From positions 1 to 64,000 of the forward strand of contig NZ_QGGQ01000009.1 of assembly GCF_003148665.1 (NCBI RefSeq): a stretch of DNA of 64,000 bases, given 5' to 3'. A program made the position numbers and the translations under genes. Under the pieces are notes generated by a model that had not been told where the DNA came from, ran no database searches, and saw nothing but the letters and a program-made list of their open reading frames with translations. Shown piece after piece: positions 16,229-27,034 of the stretch. Origin of the DNA: Maribacter polysiphoniae. GTDB lineage: Bacteria; Bacteroidota; Bacteroidia; Flavobacteriales; Flavobacteriaceae. How positions within the stretch are numbered: the stretch's first letter is position 1; the number at the start of each line of letters is the position of its first letter.

Positions 16229-18925
16229 TTGCAATCAAATAAACACTATTCACTTTTCCTATTCCTACTTATAATCGGTGGTGTTTTTGGTCATGCCCAA
16301 GAAGGAAAAATAGTGCCATTACCCATTAAAGCTGAGCAGGATACGATTATCGCCCCCTTACTTACCGAGGCCGAACTCTTAAAGAATTCCAAGAATGATT
16401 CCACGGCTGTTGATACCGTAAAAACAAAACCTCCGCTTTTATTGGACGTCATTAAGTACAAGGCAACGGATTATGTGAGACTAAATCAAAAGGAACAGAA
16501 GGTCTATCTCTATAATGAGGCTGAAATCCAATATCAGGACACAGAACTACGGGCCGGTATCATTGTCATGGATTATGTAAAGAATGAAGTATATGCCGGT
16601 CGTATAAAGGATTCGCTTGGCAATTATTCACAACTCCCTTATTTTAAACAGGGACAGAATGAGGTGATTCCAGACTCCATACGCTTTAATTTCGATACCC
16701 AAAAAGCCATTATTTGGAATTCGAGGACAGAACAACAGGCTGGTCTAGGACAATTGGGTAGTGACGCCATGAAGGTTTATGCCGATGTTACCAAGAAAGA
16801 AAATGACTCGGTCTATTTTTTGAGTGAAGCGAAGATCACCACATCGACAGACACCATAAACCCTGATTATTACATTAGGATCCGTAAGGCGAAGTTTGTA
16901 CCTAAGAAGAAGGTTATCGCGGGATACAGCAACCTCTATATTGCCGATGTACCAACGCCAATTGCCATGCCCTTTGCCTATTTTCCCTTGACCGTTGGAA
17001 GGGCCGCAGGGGTTATGATGCCCACCTTTGGAAATCAAGCCGACAGGGGGTATTTCCTTCAGGACTTGGGTTACTATGTGCCTATTGGTGAATATGCCGA
17101 TATATTGGTTACTGGGGATTTTTACACCAACGGTAGTTGGGGTTTCAAAACCCAATCCATCTATTCCAAACGCTATAAATACAGTGGAAACATAAACTTC
17201 AGGTTTGAAAATTTGGTTACCAGCCAAAAAGGCTTTAGCGATTATAGCCTCACCAAAAACTGGAACATCCAAATTTCGCACTCCCAGGACACAAAAGCGA
17301 GTCCGAACTCCAGGTTTTCCGCTTCCGTGAATATGGGTAGTAGTGAATATTACAGAAATTCATTGCAACAACGTAATTTACCAAGTACCCAGAACAATAC
17401 GCTATCTTCCTCGATTTCATATTCCAAGACCTTCCCGGCCTACCCCTCAGTGAATATGAGTTTAACGGCTACCCATAGTCAAAACACCAATACCAAGGCC
17501 ATTGAATTGACCTTACCTACCTTACAGGCCAGTATGGAACGGATCTATCCATTTGCCAAAAGGGATGGTATCAAGAAAGGTATAATTCAAAACATCAACT
17601 TTCAGTACGATTTGAGTGCCGCGAACAAGATTTCGACCACTGATGACGATTTTCTGAAAAGCGAAATGTTCGATGGGGCAAAAATGGGGGCAAAACATAC
17701 TATTCCCATCACCACGAACTTTAAGGTGGCCAAATTTTTCAGTGTTAGTGTCGGAGGTAGTTATGAGGATGTTTGGACCATGCAGACCTACGATAAAAGC
17801 TATGACAATGACCTTGAAGAGATTGTCACAGATACCGTCAGTGGATTTGACCGATTCAACAAATACAATTTCAGCGCCAGTGTTGGAACCACTTTATACG
17901 GGACCTTCAATTTTGGGGAGGATAAAAAAATTCAGGCCATACGACATGTCATGCGTCCTTCATTAAGTTATGGGTACGCCCCTTCCTTTGAGAAGTTTTA
18001 TGATGAGTATATAGATGGGGATGGGGATGTGGTTCAATTTACACGATTCCAGAACACACTTTATGGATCACCCAGCTTAAGCAAATCGAACAGTCTAAGT
18101 TTCTCATTGGCCAACACCCTCGAGGCAAAAGTAAGGGACAAGGATTCGACCGCCACAGAACCAAAGAAGGTTCCGATCCTAAGTAATTTCAATATTTCAA
18201 CGGGCTATAATTTTGAATCGGATTCCCTTAAATTGAGTCCATTAAGTGTAAATGGCGGTACCTCCATCCTCGACAGCAAAATGTCGATAAACTTTTCGGC
18301 AGGATTGGATCCTTATGCCATTGACAACAATGGAACACGGATAAACACCCTTAATGTAAAAAATGGTGGAAGTCTTTTTCGCTTAACACGGGCCAATTTC
18401 AACGTTGGATACTCCTTGGACAGCGAGATTTTCAACAAAGACAAGAAAAAGGAAAAGAAAGATGAGAACCCTTACGACTACGTTGCCCAAAGTGGAGGTC
18501 GTACGGATGATCTCTTTGGCCGTGCCGATAATTTTCAGGATAACCCAATGAACGAATCGAAAGAAGGCGAAGACGTGGAAAACCCCATATACGGCACTAA
18601 AATTCCATGGAATCTTAGACTTGCCTATTCCGCATCGTACTCCAATTCTGCACGACAAAATGAATTCAGTAGCCATTCATTGATGTTTTCCGGCGACATA
18701 GAACTCTCGCCCCGATGGAAGGTCGGTGGTTCCTCTGGTTATGACTTTAAAGGGAAAGGATTCACCCTGACGCAATTACGTTTTGAACGCGATTTAAAAA
18801 GTTTTGTGATGCGCTTTAACTGGACCCCTTTTGGCACCTATAAAAGATGGTACTTCTTTATTGGGATAAAAAGCTCGATACTCAAGGACCTTAAATGGGA
18901 GAACAGAAGCCAACGGTCTAGATAA
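16229..18925 (+). CDS. lptD: LptD/OstA-like outer-membrane LPS-assembly protein
   Basis: This 898-residue protein has a signal peptide (to about residue 24, ending GHAQ), an LptA/OstA-like periplasmic segment at ~80-280 (KATDYVRLNQKEQKVYLYNEAEI; RKAKFVPKKKVIAGYSNLYI; PTPIAMPFAYFP), and a large C-terminal beta barrel (~290-898) ending in a strongly aromatic, alternating pattern. In Bacteroidota such proteins take the place of LptD and insert lipopolysaccharide into the outer leaflet. The start is TTG 16229; no in-frame ATG precedes the signal sequence. The gene is divergent from a murein amidase and followed by ridA, an arrangement I recall as common in flavobacteria. Confidence 0.85.
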   Translation: MQSNKHYSLFLFLLIIGGVFGHAQEGKIVPLPIKAEQDTIIAPLLTEAELLKNSKNDSTAVDTVKTKPPLLLDVIKYKATDYVRLNQKEQKVYLYNEAEIQYQDTELRAGIIVMDYVKNEVYAGRIKDSLGNYSQLPYFKQGQNEVIPDSIRFNFDTQKAIIWNSRTEQQAGLGQLGSDAMKVYADVTKKENDSVYFLSEAKITTSTDTINPDYYIRIRKAKFVPKKKVIAGYSNLYIADVPTPIAMPFAYFPLTVGRAAGVMMPTFGNQADRGYFLQDLGYYVPIGEYADILVTGDFYTNGSWGFKTQSIYSKRYKYSGNINFRFENLVTSQKGFSDYSLTKNWNIQISHSQDTKASPNSRFSASVNMGSSEYYRNSLQQRNLPSTQNNTLSSSISYSKTFPAYPSVNMSLTATHSQNTNTKAIELTLPTLQASMERIYPFAKRDGIKKGIIQNINFQYDLSAANKISTTDDDFLKSEMFDGAKMGAKHTIPITTNFKVAKFFSVSVGGSYEDVWTMQTYDKSYDNDLEEIVTDTVSGFDRFNKYNFSASVGTTLYGTFNFGEDKKIQAIRHVMRPSLSYGYAPSFEKFYDEYIDGDGDVVQFTRFQNTLYGSPSLSKSNSLSFSLANTLEAKVRDKDSTATEPKKVPILSNFNISTGYNFESDSLKLSPLSVNGGTSILDSKMSINFSAGLDPYAIDNNGTRINTLNVKNGGSLFRLTRANFNVGYSLDSEIFNKDKKKEKKDENPYDYVAQSGGRTDDLFGRADNFQDNPMNESKEGEDVENPIYGTKIPWNLRLAYSASYSNSARQNEFSSHSLMFSGDIELSPRWKVGGSSGYDFKGKGFTLTQLRFERDLKSFVMRFNWTPFGTYKRWYFFIGIKSSILKDLKWENRSQRSR

Positions 18926-19036
18926 CAACGAAAGTTTAGCTATATAAAACCTTAATATTCCGTTATTTTAGTATCCCTAACACTAGAGACATAAAGCATC
19001 GTTATAAAATGCATTAATCCATAAACATTCCATCCA

Positions 19037-19417
19037 ATGAAGAAAATAATAAACACCACAAACGCCCCCGCACCAATAGGCCCTTATAACCAAGCGGTTC
19101 TTTCTGGCAATACATTATATATATCCGGGCAGATACCCATAGATCCAAAGACCGGCAACCTCATTGAAGGCGATATAGCCAAAGAGACCAAACAGTGCAT
19201 GGAAAACCTCAAAGCGATACTTCTTGAAGCCGGAATGACCTTTGAAAATGTGGTCAAGTCATCTATTTTTATCAGTGACATGAACCAATTCTCGGAAATA
19301 AACAATGTTTACGCCAATTATTTTGATGCAGCCACAGCCCCTGCAAGGGAAACTGTAGAAGTGGCCAATCTACCAAAATTCGTAAATGTGGAAATCTCTA
19401 TGATCGCCGTTGTTTAA
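19037..19417 (+). CDS. ridA: RidA-family reactive enamine/imine deaminase
   Basis: This 126-residue protein has the full RidA/YjgF/UK114 signature: NAPAPIGPYNQAV near the start, SGQIPIDPKTGNL, and the conserved APARETVEVANLP segment with the substrate-binding Arg. It hydrolyses 2-aminoacrylate-type enamines formed by PLP enzymes and acts in the cytoplasm as a trimer. It lies 111 bp after lptD. Its stop is 4 bp from the stop of the convergent kinase gene. Confidence 0.95.
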   Translation: MKKIINTTNAPAPIGPYNQAVLSGNTLYISGQIPIDPKTGNLIEGDIAKETKQCMENLKAILLEAGMTFENVVKSSIFISDMNQFSEINNVYANYFDAATAPARETVEVANLPKFVNVEISMIAVV

Positions 19418-19421
19418 AACG

Positions 19422-20273
19422 CTATATATTCTGCTGATGGAAGTGCATTAAACCTTCAATCGGTTTTTGGCGGATTTCCCCAACTATCAAATCATTACGT
19501 TCCAATACCGTGGTAAGCTCTTCCATTAGATAAAATGCTACGCTTCCCACAAAATTGATTGGCACTTTTGTGGCCAATTCGAACTGCATGATATAGTTAT
19601 TGACGAATTGCTGAAAGCCTTTATCGATTACGCCTTTGCAATATGGGTGCTCTTTATTTTCAATCAAGAATCTAGCGAACGTGGCCAAATAGGTATTTGG
19701 ATTCGGCTGCTTGTAAAGGTTCTCTTTGATCACATCGGCCTCTAAATCGAATTCCTTGGAAAACTTCATCCCTAAGGACTGTGGCATTTTATGGAAATAA
19801 TAGTCCCTGATCAATTTTCTGCCAAAGAAGTTACCACTACCATCATCCATCGGAATATACCCCAAAGAAGTCACTTTCTGAATGGCTTGGTTACCATCGT
19901 AATAACAGCAATTGGAACCCGTACCTAGAATACAGACAATTGCTTGATGACCTATTTTGGTAGTAGCATAAATGGCTGCATAAGTATCTTCCTTTATGCT
20001 GGCCTTGGCGTTCGGGAAAAAATCCGCAAAAATCTCCTTAAGGAAATTTTTCATTCTATCCGTACCACAACCGGCACCATAAAAATAAAGCCTAGTTACC
20101 TTTTCGCTATTCTTGGAAAGTTCAAAATTATTTGCTAGACGATCTTCAATGACTGGGCGTGTAAGAACTTCTGGGCTCAAACCTAGGGTTTGGGTCATAA
20201 ACAATTGATTCCCTTTTTCGTCCAGTGCAATCCAATCGGATTTCGTAGCACCACTATCAACAATTAATATCAT
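19422..20273 (-). CDS. N-acetylglucosamine kinase-like (BadF/BadG family)
   Basis: This 283-residue ASKHA-fold kinase has the phosphate-1 motif MILIVDSGATKSDW at the N-terminus and the phosphate-2/adenosine region CILGTGSNCCYYDG with PMDDGSGNFFGRKLIRDY. Proteins of this BadF/BcrA-type branch phosphorylate GlcNAc or related amino sugars with ATP; the exact sugar is not provable here. It would feed GlcNAc-6-phosphate into the NagB pathway encoded at 56639-58567. It lies 80 bp downstream of gap but is separated from it by a terminator hairpin. Confidence 0.8.
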   Translation of the reverse strand: MILIVDSGATKSDWIALDEKGNQLFMTQTLGLSPEVLTRPVIEDRLANNFELSKNSEKVTRLYFYGAGCGTDRMKNFLKEIFADFFPNAKASIKEDTYAAIYATTKIGHQAIVCILGTGSNCCYYDGNQAIQKVTSLGYIPMDDGSGNFFGRKLIRDYYFHKMPQSLGMKFSKEFDLEADVIKENLYKQPNPNTYLATFARFLIENKEHPYCKGVIDKGFQQFVNNYIMQFELATKVPINFVGSVAFYLMEELTTVLERNDLIVGEIRQKPIEGLMHFHQQNI

Positions 20274-20290
20274 AGATCACCATTTAAAAA

Positions 20291-20331
20291 GAATCCTGAA
20301 AACTATTAAAAATCAATAATTTTCAGGATTA
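20291..20331 (-). terminator. Rho-independent terminator after gap
   Basis: An 11-bp perfect stem (AATCCTGAAAA with TTTTCAGGATT) encloses a short AT-rich loop. On the minus strand it is followed by CTTTTTAAA. It lies between the gap stop and the kinase gene, so it should end the pfkA-gap transcript. Confidence 0.75.
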
Positions 20332-20353
20332 CATATACTAATTAATTTAAAAA

Positions 20354-21358
<1,005 letters not shown>

Positions 21359-21377
21359 TTACTTATTTAAATTAAAA

Positions 21378-22361
21378 TTATATTGACATTATATCTGAAA
21401 CCCTTATGAGTTCTTTATCGATTTTAGTATGACCCTTTATGGCCTTGTGTATCGGGGTTAGTATAAGTTCATTGTCCTGAACACCTACCATAAGGTTGGT
21501 TTTGCCCTGTAACAGCGCCTCTACGGCCTTAACTCCCATTCTACTGGCCAATACACGATCATAACATGATGGGGAACCACCACGCTGCATATGTCCAAGA
21601 ACAGATACCCTTACATCATAATCAGGGAAATTCTCCTCTACATATTCCTTTAGCTCAAAAATATTCTTCCCGGTTTTATCACCTTCGGCAACGATGACGA
21701 TACTCGATGATTTTCCTGATTCCTTACTTCTTTTTAAGGATTCCAACAATCGCTCCCTTCCCAAATTCTCTTCTGGGATCAATATCTCCTCTGCACCAGC
21801 GCCTACACCGGCATTCAAAGCGATATGGCCCACATCACGGCCCATAACCTCTACAAAGAACAATCTATTGTGGGAACTTGCCGTATCACGAATTTTATCT
21901 ATGGCCTCAACCACCGTGTTCAAGGCAGTATCAAAACCTAACGTGAATGTCGTTCCGAAGATATCGTTATCAATAGTGCCCGGAATTCCGATTATAGGGA
22001 AATGAAATTCCTGGTTGAAAATCATAGCTCCGGTAAAACTACCGTCACCGCCGATAACCACAAAAGCGTCGATACCTTCCTTGCGTAAATTATCGTATGC
22101 TTTTTGACGACCTTCCTTGGTCCTGAATTCCTTACAACGGGCAGATTTCAAGATGGTACCCCCCTTATTGATAATATTGTTGACGCTCCTTGCATCCATG
22201 GGTTTGAAATCACCCTCGATCATTCCTTGATATCCTCTGTAGATACCAACACATTCGACCTTTAAATAAGCACAGGTCCTAACAACGGAACGTATCGCTG
22301 CATTCATTCCTGGGGAATCTCCCCCTGAAGTAAAAACACCTATTTTTCCAATATTCGCCAT
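21378..22361 (-). CDS. pfkA: 6-phosphofructokinase (ATP-dependent)
   Basis: This 327-residue protein has the PfkA signatures GVFTSGGDSPGMNAAIR, the ATP-binding VVIGGDGSFTGA, the active-site PGTIDNDI and the MGRDVGHIAL segment. It makes fructose-1,6-bisphosphate in glycolysis. The GGDGS sequence fits an ATP-dependent rather than a PPi-dependent enzyme. It is the first gene of a pfkA-gap operon with a TAnnTTTG box 26 bp upstream. Confidence 0.96.
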   Translation of the reverse strand: MANIGKIGVFTSGGDSPGMNAAIRSVVRTCAYLKVECVGIYRGYQGMIEGDFKPMDARSVNNIINKGGTILKSARCKEFRTKEGRQKAYDNLRKEGIDAFVVIGGDGSFTGAMIFNQEFHFPIIGIPGTIDNDIFGTTFTLGFDTALNTVVEAIDKIRDTASSHNRLFFVEVMGRDVGHIALNAGVGAGAEEILIPEENLGRERLLESLKRSKESGKSSSIVIVAEGDKTGKNIFELKEYVEENFPDYDVRVSVLGHMQRGGSPSCYDRVLASRMGVKAVEALLQGKTNLMVGVQDNELILTPIHKAIKGHTKIDKELIRVSDIMSI

Positions 22362-22387
22362 ATAGAAAATTAAGCCAACAAAATTAA

Positions 22388-22395
22388 CAAACTTA
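22388..22395 (-). promoter_or_regulatory. Putative -7 promoter box for pfkA-gap
   Basis: Minus-strand TAAGTTTG fits TAnnTTTG and lies 26 bp upstream of the pfkA ATG. Confidence 0.5.
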
Positions 22396-22467
22396 TTCCA
22401 TAAAAAGAACTGATTTAACCCTTAATATCAACCGAAAAACACCCTCAATCGTTTTCGCTTAATAAAT

Positions 22468-22481
22468 AACACCCCGGTGTT
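22468..22481. other. Short hairpin/palindrome between tamB and pfkA
   Basis: AACACC and GGTGTT arms flank a CC centre in the 158-bp gap. It could be a weak terminator for tamB or an operator for pfkA. There is no T-run, so its role is open. Confidence 0.3.
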
Positions 22482-22519
22482 CCAAATAACACATTTCAGG
22501 TCTAAATTGTTACATTACA

Positions 22520-25500
22520 TCAAGGCTTTCTGGTTTTCTCCTGAAACAGCAATAAACTATCCCTACCCATCACCTCAATCGGCATAGGTTGCTTTTCCCC
22601 TTCCCCCTCTTTGTTCTTCTTATTGTTGAACATTTTCCGCATAAGCTCTTTAAAACTATTGAAATCGACTTCATAGGATAAGCCTGCTCCTTGGGTGTAC
22701 CCTTGACGTTCCCCCAACAATGCCTGTATTTCATTTTCCCTATTGAAGAACTTCGCACTCAAGGTGCCTTCCTCATTCAAGAGTAATTGCAATTCAAAAT
22801 CCCCCGCCACAACTGTTTCGGTAGCCCCACCGACAGGAACACCGACCTTACCGTTCAAAAGGATCCGATCACTGATTTTTGTTGACACCGTAACCCCTAT
22901 CCTATTCTCCGTTTCGATATCGGCACTTGTATCCTGGATCCCTTGCTCGTAGGAAAGTCCTAAATTGAACTTATCATTACCCCCACTAAGGACCTGGTTC
23001 AACAAGCCCGATGCCGACTGGATCAAGTTTCCCGTAACGGCTTGCGAATTAATTCCACTTTGATCATTCACGAAAGTACCTTGGGCCAATAAAAAAATAG
23101 CATTCTTTTCTTCCACTTGGGGATCTTGCAATCGATACTCCAATTCTGATTTCACGATTGAACTTGTGCCCGGGAACTCGATACTGAAGTCTATTTCCGG
23201 ACTCTGGAGCTCATCGGTTAACTGTATGACCACATCTGTGGGTATTCTTCGGGTATAACCAGCATTATCCAACAAAGGTGCTGGATTCGCATTTAAGGAA
23301 TATACAGCCTCCATATTCAAAGTTGCGGAGAGCGGATCTCGATCCCAAACGATGGTGCCCCCCGGTTTTACTTTAAACGTCTTGTTGACCACACCCCCAA
23401 ACTTATAATTGAACTCCCCGGTCACCACAACGAAATCTCCGTACATTTCAAATTTATCCTTGGTATTGATCCGGATCAGCAGCAAACCTTCCCCAGTACC
23501 TTTTAAGGAACTTCCTGTTTTTTGATCGGTAACGATCTCAACCTCGGCATCTGGCGTTACATCCAGGTTGAATTCCATTTCCAACCCTTCTATTTCCTGC
23601 AGCACCCGCTCTTCCCGGTCGATTTCACGTTCGTTCTTTTCAATAAATTTTATAAAGGAATAATCCCCGACCGTAGCCACATCACTTAACGGGATCTTCA
23701 GGGAGGTGCCTTCTGCGGTTTTTCCATCCACATTAATGGTCAATGCCTTTGTTGATCCAAAAATACGCCCTGAACCATTTAAAAAGCCTGTACCATAATA
23801 CAACACCTCTTCCTCAAACGGAGTATCCAAAATCAGGAAAGGGCCATTATTGGTATCCACATTCAAATCCAACGCCCAATCCTTAAAGAAACTATGTGTT
23901 ATGGAACCGTCCAAGGTAGCCCTGGTATTGCGCGCCACGTCGGTAATCTTGATTTCCTCAAAATTAAAGGACTGATTGGACAGTCTAACACGGGAGTTTT
24001 GGGCAAAACCGTAATCAACGTTTAAATAAGGAATCGCGATACCGGCATTATCAAGCGTCAACAAACCACTAAAAACAGGATTGTCAATGTCGCCCGTCAA
24101 TTTAGCACTGCCAAATAATTCCCCTCTGATATTTGTTATCACCCCTTCTCCCAACGGACTAAACGGTTCTAGATTGAACCCATTGAAATTGGCCATTAGG
24201 TTCGCTTGGGGCAATTCGGTTTTATTCAGGATATTCCCAATAACGCTTAACTTCTCAACCCCATTATCCGTTATTTGGGTATTGACCACAAAATCGGTAA
24301 GATCACGATTACCAACAATACCCATGGTCAAATCCCCCAAACGGAATCCGTTGACCGAAAAATCGGTTATGCCCAAATTCGAAGAAGGTAGGTACACGTC
24401 ATCCTTTTGCAATACGTTCAAAGTACCATTGACCTCACCTTCCAATCTTAAACTGTCGATTGCTGGTGTAATCTTGTCCAAGGAAACAATCTTGAATTGC
24501 AACTCAAGATCCTTATAGGTAGAATCGGCCAATTGCCCCTTTAACCTGATTTGCTCATATTTACTATTGTTCATCACAATTTCCTCGATCACGATACTAT
24601 CAAGGGTCTTATTGAAAATGACCTTGTTCTTGTTGTTCCCTTCCCTATTCAAGATCCAGGTATTATTCTTAAAACTGATATCGGATTTCTTTAAGCCTAT
24701 CACCGATTTGTTCGCCTTGTTGAAAGTATGGTAAAAGTTCAGGTTATAACTATCATTATATTCACTACCCCCTTTAAATTCCGCCCTAAAGAAAAGCGTG
24801 TCCTTCAACGTGGTATTGATCAGATTGAAATCCTTTACATCGTAATAATTGGTCGATAAATCCCCTACGGAAATGAAGGTATTGAACAATGGGTTCTTGT
24901 TATCTATCTTAATATCTATATTGTCCGCTTCATTGCCAAAAGCCAAGATACTGGGCGATTTGAATGTTAATTTAAAATCCCCCTCGTCCGCAATTATGTT
25001 CCCCTTGATAAAGGTATTGGGGTCAAATTTGACATCAGGAAAAAAGACATCAACGATTTTATTGTATATCTTAAAATTAAAGGCCAGGGTCTGCCCCCCG
25101 GATATATCGAAAGGCTTATAGTTGGTATAGATACTCCCCAAGGAATTCTGCAGCAATTGCCCCAATTCCTTGACCCGGAAATTACCCCTTAAATAACCTG
25201 TTATGATATCCGGCGAGTTAATATCGATGGTACGGATAGAATCATTTTCAAAGGATGATGTAACCTTAAAATCGTCGAAATAATAGGTATCGTTCTTATT
25301 TTGGAAAATCGTTTTGGTAAAATTGACATCGCCCACGATATTGTCCAAGGAATTCCCTGTAATGTCAATATTTACTTTTCCCTTGAAAATAGAGACACTA
25401 TCATTGATGAAATTCAGTTTTTTTAAATCGGCGTGTTCAACATTGGCGATGAAATTGAAATTGTTGCGATCTTCCCCAAAATCGGCCAATCCCTTAAAAT

Positions 25501-26944
25501 TGAATTTGATATTGGGGTCATTGCTATAGATTGAACCATCAAAAAGTTGCTCTTTCAGAATACCGGAAACCTTCAGGTTCTTATAGTCATAGTTATTGAA
25601 TTGTATGCTGTACACCTCCCCTATGACTTCGGTATTCAGCTTTTCCTGCACAAAACCTTTCCCCTCAACATTAAAATCGAGGGTGGTTTTCCCCAATTTA
25701 TCATTATCCACAAAACTACCCAGGTCAAAATCGATCAAAGAGACAAACCCCTTATAGGCGGCATTATCGATATTATTGAAGTCGGTCAATTCCAAATCGG
25801 CATAACTACTACCTACGGCCGTATTCAAATTGACCTTGGTTTTTACCGAACTCTCTGTTACTGTGGCTTCACCCCTTACGGTAAACTGTCCGAGTTTACT
25901 AAACGTTGAGGACATCGACTTACTACTCATGAAGTTGGGCATCAAAGACCGCAATTCATAGTAGGTACTGGTTACGTTTTTCATTTGGGCCTTCATTACA
26001 AAAGGCTCTTTTTTGGTAAAGAGGTTCTTAAAGTTGAAATCACCCCGCACCCCAGTGTTTTCAGACAAAAGGAAGAGGTTATCGGCATTAAGGTCATTTA
26101 AGACCCCGTTGAAATCCCCTGAAAACGAAACTACTTTCCCTGCTCCAAATTGTTTATAAAGTAGGTTTATATCATCTAGGGACAGGTTAGAATCCTTAAA
26201 ATCAGCTGTTAATCTTACCTTATTCAAAAAATCCTTGAAATCCTTCCGATCATAATCAAAAACAAGATTTCCGGTCAATTGGGATTTGGGCGTTTCAATA
26301 CCCAAGGTATCAAAACGCATTTGCTGCTTGGTATATTTAAACTTGGTAGCGAGTTTTTTTACTTCAATGTTGCGTTTATCCTTAAAGGACATAGCCTTTA
26401 TGTCCGTGGAGACCTCGGGCCCTAAGATCAAGAAATCCCCTGCCGAAATGTTCAACTGCCTAAAGTCCAACGTTTCCTCGTTCTCAAGGTTTTCATCTAT
26501 CAACCTAAAATTACTATGGGCTATCTCAACACTGGATGATGAGAAAAAAAAGGGAGGTGTACCCGGTTTCCTGGGTTGTTTATCGTCGAGCTTGTCTATA
26601 AACACTTCCAGATTGGTCAGCGTACTGTCCTTGTAGGTTTTCAGTTTAAAATTGAGCTTATCAATGTCGATATGCCCAAACTCCAGCTTTCCCTTTGTTA
26701 AATTACGGGCACTTAAAACCGATGTCCCCAACTCATTGATGTAAAACAAAGTGTCTTTTTGATAATCCTCAATATAAATACCTTTGATGGCCACGTCCCA
26801 CGAGATCAATGAAAGGCGAATCCCGTCGATATTGATATTTGTACCGTAGGTGTCATTTATTGAATTCGTGGCATATTTTGCAAAACGGGTTTGGACAAAA
26901 GGCATAGAAAGCACTATCGTGCCCAATACACTAATGAGCAACAA
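22520..26944 (-). CDS. tamB: TamB-family (DUF490) translocation/assembly module protein
   Basis: This ~1474-residue AsmA/TamB-like protein has an N-terminal membrane anchor (LLISVLGTIVLSMPFVQ), thousands of angstroms' worth of repeating beta-strand segments typical of lipid-conducting bridge proteins, and the C-terminal DUF490 region (GTGEGLLLIRINTKDKFEMYG; later DVVIQLTDELQSPEIDFSIEFP; EYRLQDPQVEEKNAIFLLAQGTF). TamB spans the periplasm and supports outer-membrane biogenesis. The start is uncertain. TTG 26944 is the first canonical start, but codons upstream continue an excellent anchor (RKLRKILVRILLVL) back to a TGA with no ATG, GTG or TTG among them. It is divergent from tsaD. Confidence 0.85.
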   Translation of the reverse strand: MLLISVLGTIVLSMPFVQTRFAKYATNSINDTYGTNINIDGIRLSLISWDVAIKGIYIEDYQKDTLFYINELGTSVLSARNLTKGKLEFGHIDIDKLNFKLKTYKDSTLTNLEVFIDKLDDKQPRKPGTPPFFFSSSSVEIAHSNFRLIDENLENEETLDFRQLNISAGDFLILGPEVSTDIKAMSFKDKRNIEVKKLATKFKYTKQQMRFDTLGIETPKSQLTGNLVFDYDRKDFKDFLNKVRLTADFKDSNLSLDDINLLYKQFGAGKVVSFSGDFNGVLNDLNADNLFLLSENTGVRGDFNFKNLFTKKEPFVMKAQMKNVTSTYYELRSLMPNFMSSKSMSSTFSKLGQFTVRGEATVTESSVKTKVNLNTAVGSSYADLELTDFNNIDNAAYKGFVSLIDFDLGSFVDNDKLGKTTLDFNVEGKGFVQEKLNTEVIGEVYSIQFNNYDYKNLKVSGILKEQLFDGSIYSNDPNIKFNFKGLADFGEDRNNFNFIANVEHADLKKLNFINDSVSIFKGKVNIDITGNSLDNIVGDVNFTKTIFQNKNDTYYFDDFKVTSSFENDSIRTIDINSPDIITGYLRGNFRVKELGQLLQNSLGSIYTNYKPFDISGGQTLAFNFKIYNKIVDVFFPDVKFDPNTFIKGNIIADEGDFKLTFKSPSILAFGNEADNIDIKIDNKNPLFNTFISVGDLSTNYYDVKDFNLINTTLKDTLFFRAEFKGGSEYNDSYNLNFYHTFNKANKSVIGLKKSDISFKNNTWILNREGNNKNKVIFNKTLDSIVIEEIVMNNSKYEQIRLKGQLADSTYKDLELQFKIVSLDKITPAIDSLRLEGEVNGTLNVLQKDDVYLPSSNLGITDFSVNGFRLGDLTMGIVGNRDLTDFVVNTQITDNGVEKLSVIGNILNKTELPQANLMANFNGFNLEPFSPLGEGVITNIRGELFGSAKLTGDIDNPVFSGLLTLDNAGIAIPYLNVDYGFAQNSRVRLSNQSFNFEEIKITDVARNTRATLDGSITHSFFKDWALDLNVDTNNGPFLILDTPFEEEVLYYGTGFLNGSGRIFGSTKALTINVDGKTAEGTSLKIPLSDVATVGDYSFIKFIEKNEREIDREERVLQEIEGLEMEFNLDVTPDAEVEIVTDQKTGSSLKGTGEGLLLIRINTKDKFEMYGDFVVVTGEFNYKFGGVVNKTFKVKPGGTIVWDRDPLSATLNMEAVYSLNANPAPLLDNAGYTRRIPTDVVIQLTDELQSPEIDFSIEFPGTSSIVKSELEYRLQDPQVEEKNAIFLLAQGTFVNDQSGINSQAVTGNLIQSASGLLNQVLSGGNDKFNLGLSYEQGIQDTSADIETENRIGVTVSTKISDRILLNGKVGVPVGGATETVVAGDFELQLLLNEEGTLSAKFFNRENEIQALLGERQGYTQGAGLSYEVDFNSFKELMRKMFNNKKNKEGEGEKQPMPIEVMGRDSLLLFQEKTRKP

Positions 26945-27001
26945 TACCAGGAGTATTCTAACAAGTATTTTTCTCAGTTTTCTAATAGGGCTATAATGTT
27001 T

Positions 27002-27009
27002 TACCTTTG
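27002..27009 (+). promoter_or_regulatory. Putative -7 promoter box for tsaD
   Basis: TACCTTTG fits TAnnTTTG and ends 25 bp upstream of GTG 27035. It lies downstream of the alternative in-frame ATG at 26996, which supports the later GTG start for tsaD. Confidence 0.55.
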
Positions 27010-27034
27010 TACCTCAATTTTTATTCCAAACCTA

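Noticed and set aside
26891-27034. Longer N-terminus for TsaD
   Set aside because: It adds residues not found in the family, overlaps the tamB coding region and precedes the likely promoter box.
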